Origin: Conexibacter sp. CPCC 205762 | GTDB lineage: Bacteria > Actinomycetota > Thermoleophilia > Solirubrobacterales > Solirubrobacteraceae | Direction: 5' to 3' | NCBI RefSeq assembly: GCF_030646155.1 | Contig: NZ_JAUTDN010000013.1 | Location: forward strand, 51,174 to 115,173 | Length of the DNA stretch: 64,000 nucleotides | Shown: in pieces, positions 36,531 through 44,947 of the stretch | Layout of the letters: every line of letters starts with the position of its first letter | How positions within the stretch are numbered: position 1 is the stretch's first letter | The notes under the pieces: generated by a model | Database searches by the model: none | What the model was told of the DNA's origin: nothing | Seen by the model: the letters and a program-made list of their open reading frames with translations, nothing else | Made by a program: the position numbers and the translations under genes

Positions 36531-36748
36531 AGACGGACATCCATCCCAACTACGTCGAGTCCCAGGTGCGCTGCACCTGCGGCAACACGTTCACGACCCG
36601 CTCGGTCGAGTCCTCGATAAACGTCGAGATCTGCTCGAACTGCCACCCGTTCTACACGGGCAGACAGAAGCTCGTCGACACCGGCGGTCGTGTCGAGCGC
36701 TTCCAGCGCCGCGCCGCGAGACGCGCCGCTGCCAGCGACTCCAACTAG
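36527..36748 (+). CDS. rpmE: 50S ribosomal protein bL31
   Basis: A 73-residue bL31: [20 protein letters not shown], then [20 protein letters not shown]. The CxC and CxxC pairs make this the zinc-binding (C+) form, which many bacteria replace under zinc limitation by a C- paralogue. It lies upstream of prfA and prmC, a common bacterial order. The basic C-terminus contacts rRNA. Confidence 0.96.
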   Translation: MKTDIHPNYVESQVRCTCGNTFTTRSVESSINVEICSNCHPFYTGRQKLVDTGGRVERFQRRAARRAAASDSN

Positions 36749-36772
36749 CGCGTCATGCGCAGCGTCTAGCGT

Positions 36773-36797
36773 GGCCCCGTCGGCTCCCGGCGGGGCC
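36773..36797 (+). terminator. Hairpin between rpmE and prfA
   Basis: GGCCCCG (36773-36779) pairs with CGGGGCC (36791-36797), and an inner CGG/CCG pairing follows after one mismatch, leaving a 3-base loop. It lies 25 bases after rpmE and 33 before prfA. Possible terminator or attenuator. No T-run is present. Confidence 0.5.
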
Positions 36798-36829
36798 GTC
36801 GCTCGTTAAAGGCCCTAGACTCGTCGGCC

Positions 36830-37876
36830 GTGATCGAGCAGCTGGTTCAGCAGATCGAGTCGCGCTTCGGCGAGCTCGAGAACATGATGGGCGACCCCGA
36901 GGTGATCGGGGACCGCCAGCGCTACGCCGAGACCGGTCGTCAGTACAGAGACCTGGAGCAGGCGGCGAGACTGGCTGCCGAGTGGCGTCGCGTCGTCGAC
37001 GACGAGGCCGGCGCGAAGGAGCTGCTGGCCGAGGGCGAGGATCCCGAGGTGCGCGAGCTGCTGACCGCCTCGCGCGAGCGCCTCGCCGAGCTGGACGAGG
37101 AGATCCGCCTCGCGATGGTCGAGAAGGACCCGGCCGACGACAAGAACGTGATCGTCGAGATCCGCCCCGGCGCGGGCGGCGACGAGGCCGGCCTGTTCGC
37201 CGGCGACCTCTACCGGATGCTGACGCGCTATGCCGAGCGGCGCGGCTTCTCGACCGAGGCGATGGACGAGGGCGACGGCACCTACACCTTCGCGATCAAG
37301 GGCGACGGCGCCTACTCGGTCTTCAAGTTCGAGGGCGGCACCCACCGCGTCCAGCGCGTGCCGGAGACCGAGTCCCAGGGCCGCATCCACACCTCGACGG
37401 CGACCGTCGCGGTGCTGCCGGAAGCGGAGGAGGTCGACGTCCACATCAACGAGAACGACCTCCAGATCGACGTCTACCGCTCCTCCGGACCGGGCGGCCA
37501 GTCGGTCAACACGACCGACTCCGCGGTCCGCATCACGCACAAGCCCTCCGGCGTCGTCGTCGCGATGCAGGACGAGAAGTCGCAGCTGCAGAACCGCGAG
37601 AAGGCGATGCGCGTGCTGCGCGCGCGGCTGTACGAGCGCGCGCTCGCCGAGCAGCAGGCGGAGCTGTCGAAGAACCGCCTCTCGCAGGTCGGCACGGGCG
37701 AGCGGGCGGAGAAGATCCGCACGTACAACTTCCCCCAGGACCGCATCACCGACCACCGCATCAAGCTGACGGTGAACAACATCGACGCGGTCCTCGGCGG
37801 CGATCTCGACGGCATCACCGGCGCGCTCCAGAACGACGAGAAGCGCCGCAAGCTCGAGGAGCAGGCCGAGGCGTGA
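36830..37876 (+). CDS. prfA: Peptide chain release factor 1
   Basis: A 348-residue RF1. The GGQ loop [20 protein letters not shown] at about residue 222 triggers peptide release; [15 protein letters not shown] precedes it. The anticodon-like region ETESQG and the overall length match RF1 rather than RF2, so it reads UAA/UAG. Start GTG 36830. The modifying enzyme PrmC is encoded 7 bases downstream, the classic pairing. Confidence 0.95.
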   Translation: MIEQLVQQIESRFGELENMMGDPEVIGDRQRYAETGRQYRDLEQAARLAAEWRRVVDDEAGAKELLAEGEDPEVRELLTASRERLAELDEEIRLAMVEKDPADDKNVIVEIRPGAGGDEAGLFAGDLYRMLTRYAERRGFSTEAMDEGDGTYTFAIKGDGAYSVFKFEGGTHRVQRVPETESQGRIHTSTATVAVLPEAEEVDVHINENDLQIDVYRSSGPGGQSVNTTDSAVRITHKPSGVVVAMQDEKSQLQNREKAMRVLRARLYERALAEQQAELSKNRLSQVGTGERAEKIRTYNFPQDRITDHRIKLTVNNIDAVLGGDLDGITGALQNDEKRRKLEEQAEA

Positions 37877-37883
37877 TCCCGGC

Positions 37884-38744
37884 GTGAGCGCGCCGGAGTC
37901 GGACTGGACCTTCGCCGACGGCCCGTCGGTGCGGATGTCGTTGGCGATCGCGACCGCCGACCTGCGCGAGGCCGGCGTCGACAATCCGCGGCTCGACGCC
38001 GAGCTGCTGCTGGCCGATGCGCTCGGCACGACCCGCACCGCGCTGCACATGCACCCGGAGCGGATCCTCGGCCTGGCGCAGAGCGAGCGCTTCGCGGCGC
38101 TCGTCGCGCGGCGCCGCGCGCGCGAGCCGGTCGCCTACATTCGCGGCACGCGCGGCTTCCGCCACATCGACCTCGCCGTCGACCGGCGCGTGCTGGTGCC
38201 GCGGCCGGAGACGGAGCTGCTGGTCGAGGTCGCGCTCAACCTGCCGCTGCGGGCGCGCGTGCTCGACGTCGGCACCGGCAGCGGCGCGGTCGCGCTGGCG
38301 CTCAAGCACGAGCGGCCCGACCTGACGGTCGTCGCGACCGACCTGTCGAGCGACGCGCTCGACGTCGCGCGCGCCAACGCGCAGGCGCTGCGGCTCGACG
38401 TCAGCTTCGCCCAGGGCGACCTGCTGTCCGGCGTCGAGGGCGACTTCGACGCGATCCTCTCCAACCCGCCGTACGTGCCCGACGGCGACCGCGAGCAGCT
38501 CGAGCCGGAGGTCGCCGTGCACGAGCCGGCGCAGGCGCTGTTCGCCGGCGGCGACGGGCTCGACGTCGTCCGCCGGCTGACGGTCGAGGCGGCCGCGCGG
38601 GCGCCGTTCGTCGCCTTCGAGATCGGCGCCGGGCAGGCGCCGCAGGTCGGCGAGCTATTGCGCGCGGCGGGGATGCGCGAGGTGCGCGCGCACAGAGACC
38701 TCGCCGGGATCGAGCGGGTCGTCGTCGGCCGGCGAGACGGGTAG
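37884..38744 (+). CDS. prmC: Release factor glutamine methyltransferase
   Basis: A 286-residue class I methyltransferase. An N-terminal helical domain is followed by VAYIRGTRGFRHIDLAVDRR, SAM motif VLDVGTGSGAVALAL at about residue 130 and the catalytic ILSNPPYVPDGDR at about 192. The NPPY motif methylates the glutamine of the GGQ loop of release factors. GTG 37884. It is immediately followed, with no spacer, by a 27-codon reading frame leading into the TsaC-like gene. Confidence 0.95.
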   Translation: MSAPESDWTFADGPSVRMSLAIATADLREAGVDNPRLDAELLLADALGTTRTALHMHPERILGLAQSERFAALVARRRAREPVAYIRGTRGFRHIDLAVDRRVLVPRPETELLVEVALNLPLRARVLDVGTGSGAVALALKHERPDLTVVATDLSSDALDVARANAQALRLDVSFAQGDLLSGVEGDFDAILSNPPYVPDGDREQLEPEVAVHEPAQALFAGGDGLDVVRRLTVEAAARAPFVAFEIGAGQAPQVGELLRAAGMREVRAHRDLAGIERVVVGRRDG

Positions 38745-38828
38745 ATGCTGCACGTGACCTCCGCCGCCGCTGTCGCCTTCGTCGCCGCCGCGTCCCTCGC
38801 CTCCGCCTCCGCCGAGCGCTGCCGATGA
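38745..38828 (+). CDS. Candidate 27-residue hydrophobic peptide between prmC and the TsaC-like gene
   Basis: The ATG at 38745 directly abuts the prmC stop (38742-38744), and the TGA at 38826-38828 overlaps the ATG of the next gene as ATGA. The peptide reads MLHVTSAAAVAFVAAASLAS and ends AERCR, resembling a short membrane segment. It may be a real micropeptide, or a coupling frame that carries ribosomes across the 80-base gap. Coding bias is not distinctive in so short a stretch. Confidence 0.3.
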   Translation: MLHVTSAAAVAFVAAASLASASAERCR

Positions 38829-39424
38829 GCCCGTCGTTGACGAGCGCCGACGCCGCCGCCTTCGCGCTGACGATCGCCGCCGGCGGCGTCGCGGTCTTCC
38901 CGGCCGACACCGTCTACGGCCTCGCCGCCGCGCCCTCCGACGCGGCCGCCGTCGGCCGGATCTACGAGCTGAAAGGGCGGCTGCCGAGCAAGCCGGCGGC
39001 GCTGATGTGGTTCGACCGCGAGCGGGCGCTGTTCGCGCTGCCGTCGCTCGGCGCGCGCACGCGCGCCGCCTGCGAGCGGCTGCTGCCGGGCGGCGTGACG
39101 CTGCTGCTGCCCGACCCCGACGACGCCGAGGCCGCGCTCGGCCTGCGCGTGCCGGCGCTGAGCGGGCCGCTGGCGGCGCTGGCCGCGGTCGAGCTGCCGG
39201 TCGTGCAGTCGAGCGCCAACCGCTCCGGCGGCGCCGACCCGCGCACGCTGGCGGAGGTGCCGCGCGAGATCCGCGAAGGGGTCGACCTGGTGCTCGACGG
39301 CGGCCCGCTGCCGGGCACCTCCTCGACCGTGATCGACCTGCGCCGCTACGAGGCCGGCGGCGCGTGGGAGATCGTGCGCGAGGGCGCCGTCGCGCGCGCC
39401 GCGGTCGCCGCCGCGCTCGCCTGA
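38825..39424 (+). CDS. tsaC: TsaC/YrdC/Sua5-family threonylcarbamoyl-AMP synthase
   Basis: A 199-residue YrdC-fold protein. VAVFPADTVYGLAAAPSDAA at about residue 22, then RIYELKGRLPSKPAALM with the KxR motif, and VVQSSANRSGGADPRTL with the SxxN motif at about 130. It makes threonylcarbamoyl-AMP from Thr, bicarbonate and ATP for the t6A37 modification of ANN-decoding tRNAs. Its location after prfA-prmC is a widely conserved arrangement. It ends one base before the convergent cupin stop. Confidence 0.93.
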   Translation: MSPSLTSADAAAFALTIAAGGVAVFPADTVYGLAAAPSDAAAVGRIYELKGRLPSKPAALMWFDRERALFALPSLGARTRAACERLLPGGVTLLLPDPDDAEAALGLRVPALSGPLAALAAVELPVVQSSANRSGGADPRTLAEVPREIREGVDLVLDGGPLPGTSSTVIDLRRYEAGGAWEIVREGAVARAAVAAALA

Positions 39425-39425
39425 C

Positions 39426-39797
39426 TCACAACGCCCACGGCGGCGTGAACGCCTCGCCGTTCAGCTGCGCGCTGAAGCCGGCCGGGACGCAGACGGTCGC
39501 GGCCGCCGTCTCGCCGCCCTCGTTGGCGAGCGCGAAGGTCGTGCCGGGCGGGACGATCAGCGCGTCACCGGGGGAGAGCGCGTGGCGCTGCTCGCCGAGG
39601 GTCGCGACGAGCGCGCCGCTGCGCAGCACGAAGACCTCCTCCCGGTCGAGCGAGTGCGGCTCGCTGACGGCGCCGGGCGCGACCTCCAGCGCCCACACGG
39701 CCAGCTCGGCGGAGCCGCGCGAGGGGACGGCGAGCGGGCGGAAGGTGAAGTCGCCGCGCGAGAACTGCGGCGCGTCGGCGAGCGTGGCGATGGGCAT
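39426..39797 (-). CDS. Cupin-domain protein
   Basis: A 123-residue single cupin. Motif 1 is VSEPHSLDREEVFVLRSGAL at about residue 50, motif 2 SPGDALIVPPGTTFALAN at about 80. The metal-ligand set is partial (H-x5-E), as in many non-dioxygenase cupins. ATG 39797 is preferred over a longer Arg-rich start at 39842, which would run through the operator region. It is divergent from the MarR gene and probably regulated by it. Substrate unknown. Confidence 0.85.
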   Translation of the reverse strand: MPIATLADAPQFSRGDFTFRPLAVPSRGSAELAVWALEVAPGAVSEPHSLDREEVFVLRSGALVATLGEQRHALSPGDALIVPPGTTFALANEGGETAAATVCVPAGFSAQLNGEAFTPPWAL

Positions 39798-39837
39798 GGC
39801 GGGCTCCGTTCGGCGCCGCCGCGCTCGGCGGCGGATA

Positions 39838-39882
39838 GTCAACTCAGTTGCCTAATAGTATCATCCGGTCAACCTGGTTGAC
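39838..39882. promoter_or_regulatory. Two MarR-type operators between cupin and MarR genes
   Basis: GTCAACTCAGTTGCC (39838-39852) and GTCAACCTGGTTGAC (39868-39882) share the pattern GTCAAC-Y-N-R-GTTG. The second is a perfect 7-1-7 palindrome. Their centres are 30 bases apart, three helical turns, so dimers would bind the same DNA face. The second ends 9 bases before the MarR ATG. The AT-rich TAATAGTAT between them may be a -10 region. Confidence 0.65.
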
Positions 39883-39891
39883 TGGTTTGCG

Positions 39892-40368
39892 ATGACACCG
39901 CTTCCCGACCCAGCCGTCGAGGGCACCTCCGCGCTGCTGCTCGCGATGGGCTTCCGCGCGCTCACCGACCGCTTCCACGAGCTGCTGCGCGAACAGGGCT
40001 ACGAGCCGCTGCGCCCGGCCCACGGCTTCGTCTTCCGGCTGCTGCTCGAAGGTGAGCTCACGACGACCGCGCTCGCGGCCGAGCTGGAGCTGACCAGACA
40101 GGCGGCCGCGAGAGTCGTCGCCGAGCTGGAGCGGTGGGGCTACCTCGCGCGCGCGCCGCATCCGCGCGACGGCCGCGCCAGCGTGCTCGCGCTGACCGCG
40201 CGCGGGCGCGACTACGTCGCCCATGCCGACGCGCTGTGGGCGCGGGTCGAGCGCGAGTGGGCCGCGGTCGCCGGGGCGGAGGCCGTCGCGGGCGCCAAGA
40301 CGGCGATCGCGGCCTGGGTCGGGCACGTCAGCAGAGAGGGGCGGGCCGCCCTGCGGCCGGTCTGGTGA
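39892..40368 (+). CDS. MarR-family transcriptional regulator
   Basis: A 158-residue winged-helix protein: LTTTALAAELELTRQAAARV is the recognition region, followed by the wing RAPHPRDGRASVLALTARGR typical of MarR. Helical ends form the dimer interface. It lies divergent to a cupin gene with two symmetrical operators between, so autorepression and control of the cupin gene are likely. The ligand is unknown. Confidence 0.9.
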   Translation: MTPLPDPAVEGTSALLLAMGFRALTDRFHELLREQGYEPLRPAHGFVFRLLLEGELTTTALAAELELTRQAAARVVAELERWGYLARAPHPRDGRASVLALTARGRDYVAHADALWARVEREWAAVAGAEAVAGAKTAIAAWVGHVSREGRAALRPVW

Positions 40369-40453
40369 GGGCGCCGCGGGCGCGCCGGCCGCGTCGGCGT
40401 CTGGTCGCGAGATCCTGCCGGTCGGGGTGCGCTGGTACCCTGGCCCCGCCGCC

Positions 40454-40897
40454 ATGAAGATCGCCATCGCTTCCGACCACGCCGGCTTCGCGCTGAAGTC
40501 GCACGTCGCGCAGACGCTCGCCGCGCAGGGCCACGAGGTCGTCGACCTCGGCACCGACGGCAGCGACTCCGTCGACTACCCCCAGTACGCCAAGCCCGCC
40601 GCCGAGCTGGTCGCCGCCGGCGAGGCCGAGCGCGGCGTGCTCGTCTGCGGCTCCGGCAACGGCGTCGCGATCGTCGCCAACAAGGTCGACGGCATCCGCG
40701 CCGTCAACGCCCACGACGCCGACGAGGCGGAGATGTGCCGGCGTCACAACGACGCCAACATCGTCACCCTGTCGGGAGCGCGCCTGTCCGACGACGACGC
40801 CGACCTGATCGTCGCGCGCTTCCTCGACACGGACTTCGACGGCGGCCGCCACGCCCGCCGCGTCAACCAGATCACCGCGATGGAGAGCTCCGCATGA
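40454..40897 (+). CDS. rpiB: Ribose-5-phosphate isomerase B
   Basis: A 147-residue Rpi[21 protein letters not shown], then [40 protein letters not shown] with the catalytic Cys at about residue 66, and [16 protein letters not shown]. It interconverts ribose-5-phosphate and ribulose-5-phosphate. Its stop overlaps the glyA start (ATGA); rpiB-glyA adjacency is common in actinobacteria. Confidence 0.95.
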   Translation: MKIAIASDHAGFALKSHVAQTLAAQGHEVVDLGTDGSDSVDYPQYAKPAAELVAAGEAERGVLVCGSGNGVAIVANKVDGIRAVNAHDADEAEMCRRHNDANIVTLSGARLSDDDADLIVARFLDTDFDGGRHARRVNQITAMESSA

Positions 40898-42186
40898 CCG
40901 ACCTGCCGTCCGACTTCTTCAACAAGCCGCTGGCCGAGGTCGACCCCGAGATCGCGGAGGCCGTCCAGCACGAGCTGGAGCGCCAGCAGAGAACGCTGGA
41001 GATGATCGCCTCCGAGAACTTCGTGCCCCAGGCCGTGCTCGAGGCGCAGGGCAGCGTGCTCACGAACAAGTACGCCGAGGGCTACCCCGGCCGCCGCTAC
41101 TACGGCGGCTGCGAGTTCGTCGACGTCGCCGAGCAGCTCGCGATCGACCGCGCCAAGCAGCTCTTCGGCGCCGAGGCCGCCAACGTCCAGGCCCACTCCG
41201 GCGCCCAGGCCAACACCGCCGTCTACCACGCGCTGCTGCAGCCGGGCGACACGATCATGGGCCTCGAGCTGGCCCACGGCGGCCACCTCAGCCACGGCAT
41301 GAGAATCAACGTCTCGGGCCGCCTGTACGACATCGCGCCGTACCAGGTCGACCGCGAGACGAGCCGGATCGACATGGACGAGGTCGCCAAGATCGCCCGC
41401 GAGCGCAAGCCGAAGCTGCTGCTCGCCGGCTGGTCGGCCTACCCGCGTCAGCTCGACTTCGCCCGCTTCCGCGAGATCGCCGACGAGGTCGGCGCGCTGC
41501 TGATGGTCGACATGGCCCACTTCGCCGGCCTCGTCGCCGCCGGCCTGCACCCGAGCCCGGTGCCGTATGCCGACGTCGTCACCTCGACGACGCACAAGAC
41601 GATCGGCGGCGGCCGCGGCGGCCTGATCCTCTCCAGAGAGGAGCACGCCAGAAGACTCAACTCGGCGATCTTCCCGGGCCAGCAGGGCGGCCCGCTGGAG
41701 CACGTGATCGCCGGCAAGGCGGTCGCGTTCAAGATCGCGATGAGCGACGCCTTCAAGGAGCGCCAGCAGCGCACGATCGCCGGCGCTCAGGCGGTCGCGA
41801 GCGAGCTGCTCGCCGACGCCGACAGCGGCGTCAGCGTGCTGACGGGCGGCACCGACGTCCACCTCGTGCTGGTCGACCTGCGCGCGTCCGAGCTCGACGG
41901 CCAGCAGGCCGAGGACCGGCTGCACGAGATCGGCATCACGGTCAACCGCAACGCGGTCCCGTTCGACCCGCGCCCGCCGATGGTCTCCAGCGGCCTGCGC
42001 GTCGGCTCGCCCGCGCTCGCCACGCGCGGCTTCCAGCAGGACGACTTCGAAGAGGTCGGCAAGCTGATCGCGGCGGCGCTGACGCCGGAGTTCGAGGCGC
42101 GCAAGGGCGAGCTGGCCGAGCGCGTCACCGCGCTCGCCGACAAGCACCCGCTGTACGCGCACCTGAACGCCCCCGCACACGCCTGA
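40894..42186 (+). CDS. glyA: Serine hydroxymethyltransferase
   Basis: A 430-residue PLP enzyme. [20 protein letters not shown] at about residue 33, [18 protein letters not shown] at about 55, [14 protein letters not shown], and the PLP lysine in [18 protein letters not shown] at about 230. It converts serine and tetrahydrofolate to glycine and methylene-tetrahydrofolate. It is translationally coupled to rpiB. A short CGCCT/AGGCG hairpin straddles the stop. The following 141 bases hold no recognisable element. Confidence 0.97.
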   Translation: MTDLPSDFFNKPLAEVDPEIAEAVQHELERQQRTLEMIASENFVPQAVLEAQGSVLTNKYAEGYPGRRYYGGCEFVDVAEQLAIDRAKQLFGAEAANVQAHSGAQANTAVYHALLQPGDTIMGLELAHGGHLSHGMRINVSGRLYDIAPYQVDRETSRIDMDEVAKIARERKPKLLLAGWSAYPRQLDFARFREIADEVGALLMVDMAHFAGLVAAGLHPSPVPYADVVTSTTHKTIGGGRGGLILSREEHARRLNSAIFPGQQGGPLEHVIAGKAVAFKIAMSDAFKERQQRTIAGAQAVASELLADADSGVSVLTGGTDVHLVLVDLRASELDGQQAEDRLHEIGITVNRNAVPFDPRPPMVSSGLRVGSPALATRGFQQDDFEEVGKLIAAALTPEFEARKGELAERVTALADKHPLYAHLNAPAHA

Positions 42187-42327
42187 CAGGCGCCTCGCCG
42201 CGTCTGGCGGCGTCCTCGGTCGCTCACGGGCTGGCGCCCGCCACGCTCCCTGCGTCCTTGCCAGACACGACGATCCACCTGTCATCAACGCCGTGGTCCT
42301 CCAGCCCTGCCAGACTTCGAGATCGGC

Positions 42328-43503
42328 ATGAACGAGCTTGACGCCGTCTTCGCCTTCGTCGTCGCTCTGGCAGTGGCGGCCGTGACGACCCCGTTCGTCG
42401 CCAAGCTGGCGATGCGGATCGGCGCGGTCGACGAGCCGCGCGAGCGCGGGCTGGCCTCGCGCGTGACGCCGCTGCTCGGCGGTCTCGCGATCCTCGCCGG
42501 TGTGCTGGTCGCCTCCGCGATCTGGCTGCCGATCACCGAGGAGACGCGCGGGATCCTGCTCGGCGCGGCGCTGATCGCCGCCGTCGGCGCGATCGACGAC
42601 GTCGTCGAGCTGGCGCCGCAGTGGAAGCTGCTCGGCCAGATCGTCGCCGCGGTCATCCCCGTCGCGGCGGGGGTGAAGGTCGGCAACATCACCTTCCCGT
42701 TCCTCGGCGCGCTCGACTTCGGCGCCGCCGGCGGCGTGTTGACGGTGCTCGGCCTCGTCGCGCTGATGAACGTCGTCAACTTCTCCGACGGCGTCGACGG
42801 GCTCGCGGCCGGCGTCTGCGCGATCAGCGCCGTCGCCTTCTCGATCATCGCCTTCGACCTCGGCCGCACCGGCGCCGGCGTGCTGGCGGCGATCGTCGCG
42901 GGCGCCGCGCTCGGCTTCCTGATCCACAACTTCCACCCGGCGTCGATCTTCATGGGCGACTGCGGCGCGCTGCTGCTCGGCTTCCTGCTCGGCTGCGTCG
43001 CGATCCAGGGCTCGCTCAAGACCAACGCCCTGATCGCGCTCGTCGGCCCGCTCGCGATCCTCGCCGTGCCGTTCCTCGACACCAGCTTCGTCGTCGCGCG
43101 GCGGCTCAAGTACGGCCGCGCGCCATGGTCGGCCGACGCCCAGCACTTCCACCACCGCTTCTCGCGGATCGGCTTCAGCCAGCGGCGGACCGTGCTCTAC
43201 CTGTACGCCTGGACGGTGCTGCTCGCGGGCCTCGCGGTCGCGATCCGCTTCATCCCGTACACCGACAATCACGGCAGCTTCAACCTCGGCTGGACGCTCG
43301 TGATCGCGGCGCTGCTGCTGTTCGTGCTCGGCGCCAGCATCTACCTCGTGATGGTGCTGGAGATCCTCAAGCTGAAGCGGCTGCGCTCATGGCAGATGCG
43401 CCGCGCCGATCCGGAGACGACCGAGCACGAGATCGACGTCAGCGTCGGCAGAGAGCTGGAGACCGGCGAGTTCGAGGCGGTCCGTCAGCGGACCGCGCCG
43501 TAG
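42328..43503 (+). CDS. Undecaprenyl-phosphate GlcNAc-1-phosphate transferase family (WecA/TagO-like)
   Basis: A 391-residue polytopic membrane protein with about ten hydrophobic segments. Motifs of the PNPT superfamily: AAVGAIDDVVELAPQWKLL (DD metal site) at about residue 91, MNVVNFSDGVDGLAAGVCAI at about 150, HPASIFMGDCGALLLGFLLG at about 205, and the His-rich loop SADAQHFHHRFSRIGFS at about 270. It starts lipid-linked surface glycan or arabinogalactan-like linker synthesis. Its 3' end overlaps the TetR gene by 19 bases. Confidence 0.92.
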   Translation: MNELDAVFAFVVALAVAAVTTPFVAKLAMRIGAVDEPRERGLASRVTPLLGGLAILAGVLVASAIWLPITEETRGILLGAALIAAVGAIDDVVELAPQWKLLGQIVAAVIPVAAGVKVGNITFPFLGALDFGAAGGVLTVLGLVALMNVVNFSDGVDGLAAGVCAISAVAFSIIAFDLGRTGAGVLAAIVAGAALGFLIHNFHPASIFMGDCGALLLGFLLGCVAIQGSLKTNALIALVGPLAILAVPFLDTSFVVARRLKYGRAPWSADAQHFHHRFSRIGFSQRRTVLYLYAWTVLLAGLAVAIRFIPYTDNHGSFNLGWTLVIAALLLFVLGASIYLVMVLEILKLKRLRSWQMRRADPETTEHEIDVSVGRELETGEFEAVRQRTAP

Positions 43504-44108
43504 ACGGCGCTGAGCCAGATCCGCAGCAGCGCGTCGACGAACTGCTGCTCGTCGATCTCCTCCGCCTGGACCAGCCGCTCGTAGGCGCTGCGCTCGGTCA
43601 TCCACGCGAGCGCGAACGCGGTCGCCTTCGCCGGCACCGACGGGTCGGCTCTGCCGGCGGCCTGCTCGCGCTCGATCCGCGCCTGCGTCGAGTCGGCGAA
43701 GCGGCCGACGAGCGCGCGCCAGAACGTGGCCGCCTCCTCGTCGTAGGCGGCCGCCTCGACGACCGCTCTCAGCAGCGCCGGGTGCCGTCTGTAGATGCCG
43801 ACGACCTTCGCGATCGCGGCGCGCAGCTCGGCCTCGCCCTCGCCGTCGCCGCTCCACCACCGCCCCGCCTCGGCGAACAGCTCCTCGGCGACGCCGGCGG
43901 TCAGCCGCATCAGCAGCTCGCGCTTGTCGCGGAAGTAGAAGTAGAAGGCGGTGCGGGAGATGCCGGCGCGGGTGGCGATGCGCTCGATCCCCAGCTCGGC
44001 GAAGGAGGCGCCCTCGTCGAGCAGCGCCTCGGTCGCCTCCAGCACGCCGCGCTCGACGGCGGCGCGCTTGCTGGCCTGCGCCTCGGTGCGGCGCGTGAGG
44101 GACGTCAT
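43485..44108 (-). CDS. TetR-family transcriptional regulator
   Basis: A 207-residue regulator. The N-terminal helix-turn-helix GIERIATRAGISRTAFYFYF is at about 40-60; the C-terminal helical ligand domain contains WALRRFADS-like helices (seen as FWRALVGRFADSTQARIERE). Start ATG 44108 or GTG 44117; neither has a strong ribosome site. Upstream at 44192-44203 is the palindrome GTGACTGGTCAC, sharing a 10-base core with the etf operator at 32021, so it may control both itself and etf genes (inference). Confidence 0.88.
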   Translation of the reverse strand: MTSLTRRTEAQASKRAAVERGVLEATEALLDEGASFAELGIERIATRAGISRTAFYFYFRDKRELLMRLTAGVAEELFAEAGRWWSGDGEGEAELRAAIAKVVGIYRRHPALLRAVVEAAAYDEEAATFWRALVGRFADSTQARIEREQAAGRADPSVPAKATAFALAWMTERSAYERLVQAEEIDEQQFVDALLRIWLSAVYGAVR

Positions 44109-44191
44109 CGCCTTCACACTAGCGTCAGCGTGGCGACCCCGGCGCTGCCTTCCGTGTAGCCTCAGTCCGACGCGCGGGCGCGCCCGCGCGA

Positions 44192-44203
44192 GTGACTGGT
44201 CAC
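44192..44203. promoter_or_regulatory. TetR-type palindrome upstream of TetR and atp genes
   Basis: GTGACTGGTCAC has 5-base perfect arms around TG, followed by another half site GTCAC at 44208-44212. It lies 84 bases upstream of the TetR ATG and just upstream of the proposed atp promoter. The core TGACTGGTCA is identical to that in the etf operator. Confidence 0.5.
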
Positions 44204-44216
44204 GACTGTCACGAAG

Positions 44217-44246
44217 TTGTTACAAGCCGCGTGGAGTCGGTAAGCT
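44217..44246 (+). promoter_or_regulatory. Candidate promoter of the atp operon
   Basis: TTGTTA (44217-44222) and TAAGCT (44241-44246) are separated by 18 bases. A transcript from here would have a leader of about 125 bases before 44378. That leader contains a T-run (TTCTTTTTACG, about 44312) and a GGCGG-CAA-CCGCC hairpin at 44327-44339. Assignment rests on consensus resemblance only. Confidence 0.4.
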
Positions 44247-44377
44247 CTCCATAAGCCCACTAGGCAGCCAGTCTCCGCAAGGCCCGCGGGGACGGATGTG
44301 CCGCTCGTGGGTTCTTTTTACGTTCTGGCGGCAACCGCCCATCATGTGTCCCCCCGACTTCAACGATCAGCCCGAAG

Positions 44378-44569
44378 ATGAACGACCGCCCGCCGACACG
44401 GGGGGCCGTCGCCGGCTCGATCCTGCTCGCCGCGATTCTGCTGTGCGCCGGCGTCGGAGTTGGGGTCGGGGCGCTCGTGGGCGCGCCTGTCCCGCTGCTG
44501 ATCATCGGGCTGGGCGTCGGATTCGCCGTCGGCATCGCACTGGTGCGTGCGCACTTCAGTGACCTCTGA
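44378..44569 (+). CDS. Small two-helix membrane protein, AtpZ-like
   Basis: A 63-residue protein with two hydrophobic helices (GSILLAAILLCAGVGVGVGA and PVPLLIIGLGVGFAVGIALV) separated by a short loop. Position at the head of the atp operon and size match AtpZ/putative F0F1-ATPase accessory subunits, which with AtpI assist c-ring assembly or ion transport. Sequence similarity is weak, so naming rests on context. Confidence 0.7.
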   Translation: MNDRPPTRGAVAGSILLAAILLCAGVGVGVGALVGAPVPLLIIGLGVGFAVGIALVRAHFSDL

Positions 44570-44581
44570 CAACTGAGACCG

Positions 44582-44947
44582 ATGAAACTCCTCCGTCAAC
44601 TCGACGTCGTCCTGCTGCTGCTCGCGCTGCCCGTCTTCATCGTCGCCGAACTGCCCCTGCTGGGCTGGGCCGCGACGTCGATCGCCTGGATCGCGCAGAA
44701 GGCGCTGCAGGCGTTTCTCGAGCGCCGAGCCGCCCAGGAAGAGGACGCCAGACGCTTCTTCGGCTTCATGGCCGGCTCGTTGATCGGACGTTCTTGGCTG
44801 CTTGCCCTTACGATCTTCGCCGTCGGCATCGCCGACCGCGACGCCGGCCTCGCCGCCGCAGTGCTCGCGCTCGCCGTCTTCACCGTCTATCTCGCCATAT
44901 CACTCATCATGCGTGCCCCGCAGAACCACTCGGAGCGAACCTCTTGA
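44582..44947 (+). CDS. AtpI-like membrane protein of the atp operon
   Basis: A 121-residue protein with about four hydrophobic segments (VVLLLLALPVFIVAELPLLG, WLLALTIFAVGIADRD, LAAAVLALAVFTVYLAISLI). It occupies the AtpI position between the AtpZ-like gene and atpB. AtpI proteins help assemble the c-ring. The stop TGA lies within the TTG start of atpB (TTGA overlap). Confidence 0.7.
   Translation: MKLLRQLDVVLLLLALPVFIVAELPLLGWAATSIAWIAQKALQAFLERRAAQEEDARRFFGFMAGSLIGRSWLLALTIFAVGIADRDAGLAAAVLALAVFTVYLAISLIMRAPQNHSERTS

Noticed and set aside
42187..42327. Possible small RNA or gene between glyA and the WecA-like gene
   Set aside because: Only a weak hairpin at the glyA stop and a short GCCAGAC direct repeat were seen; nothing supports a feature.
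40744..43272. An 842-codon minus-strand frame across glyA and the WecA-like gene
   Set aside because: Both genes on the plus strand have complete family motifs; the antisense product is low-complexity.
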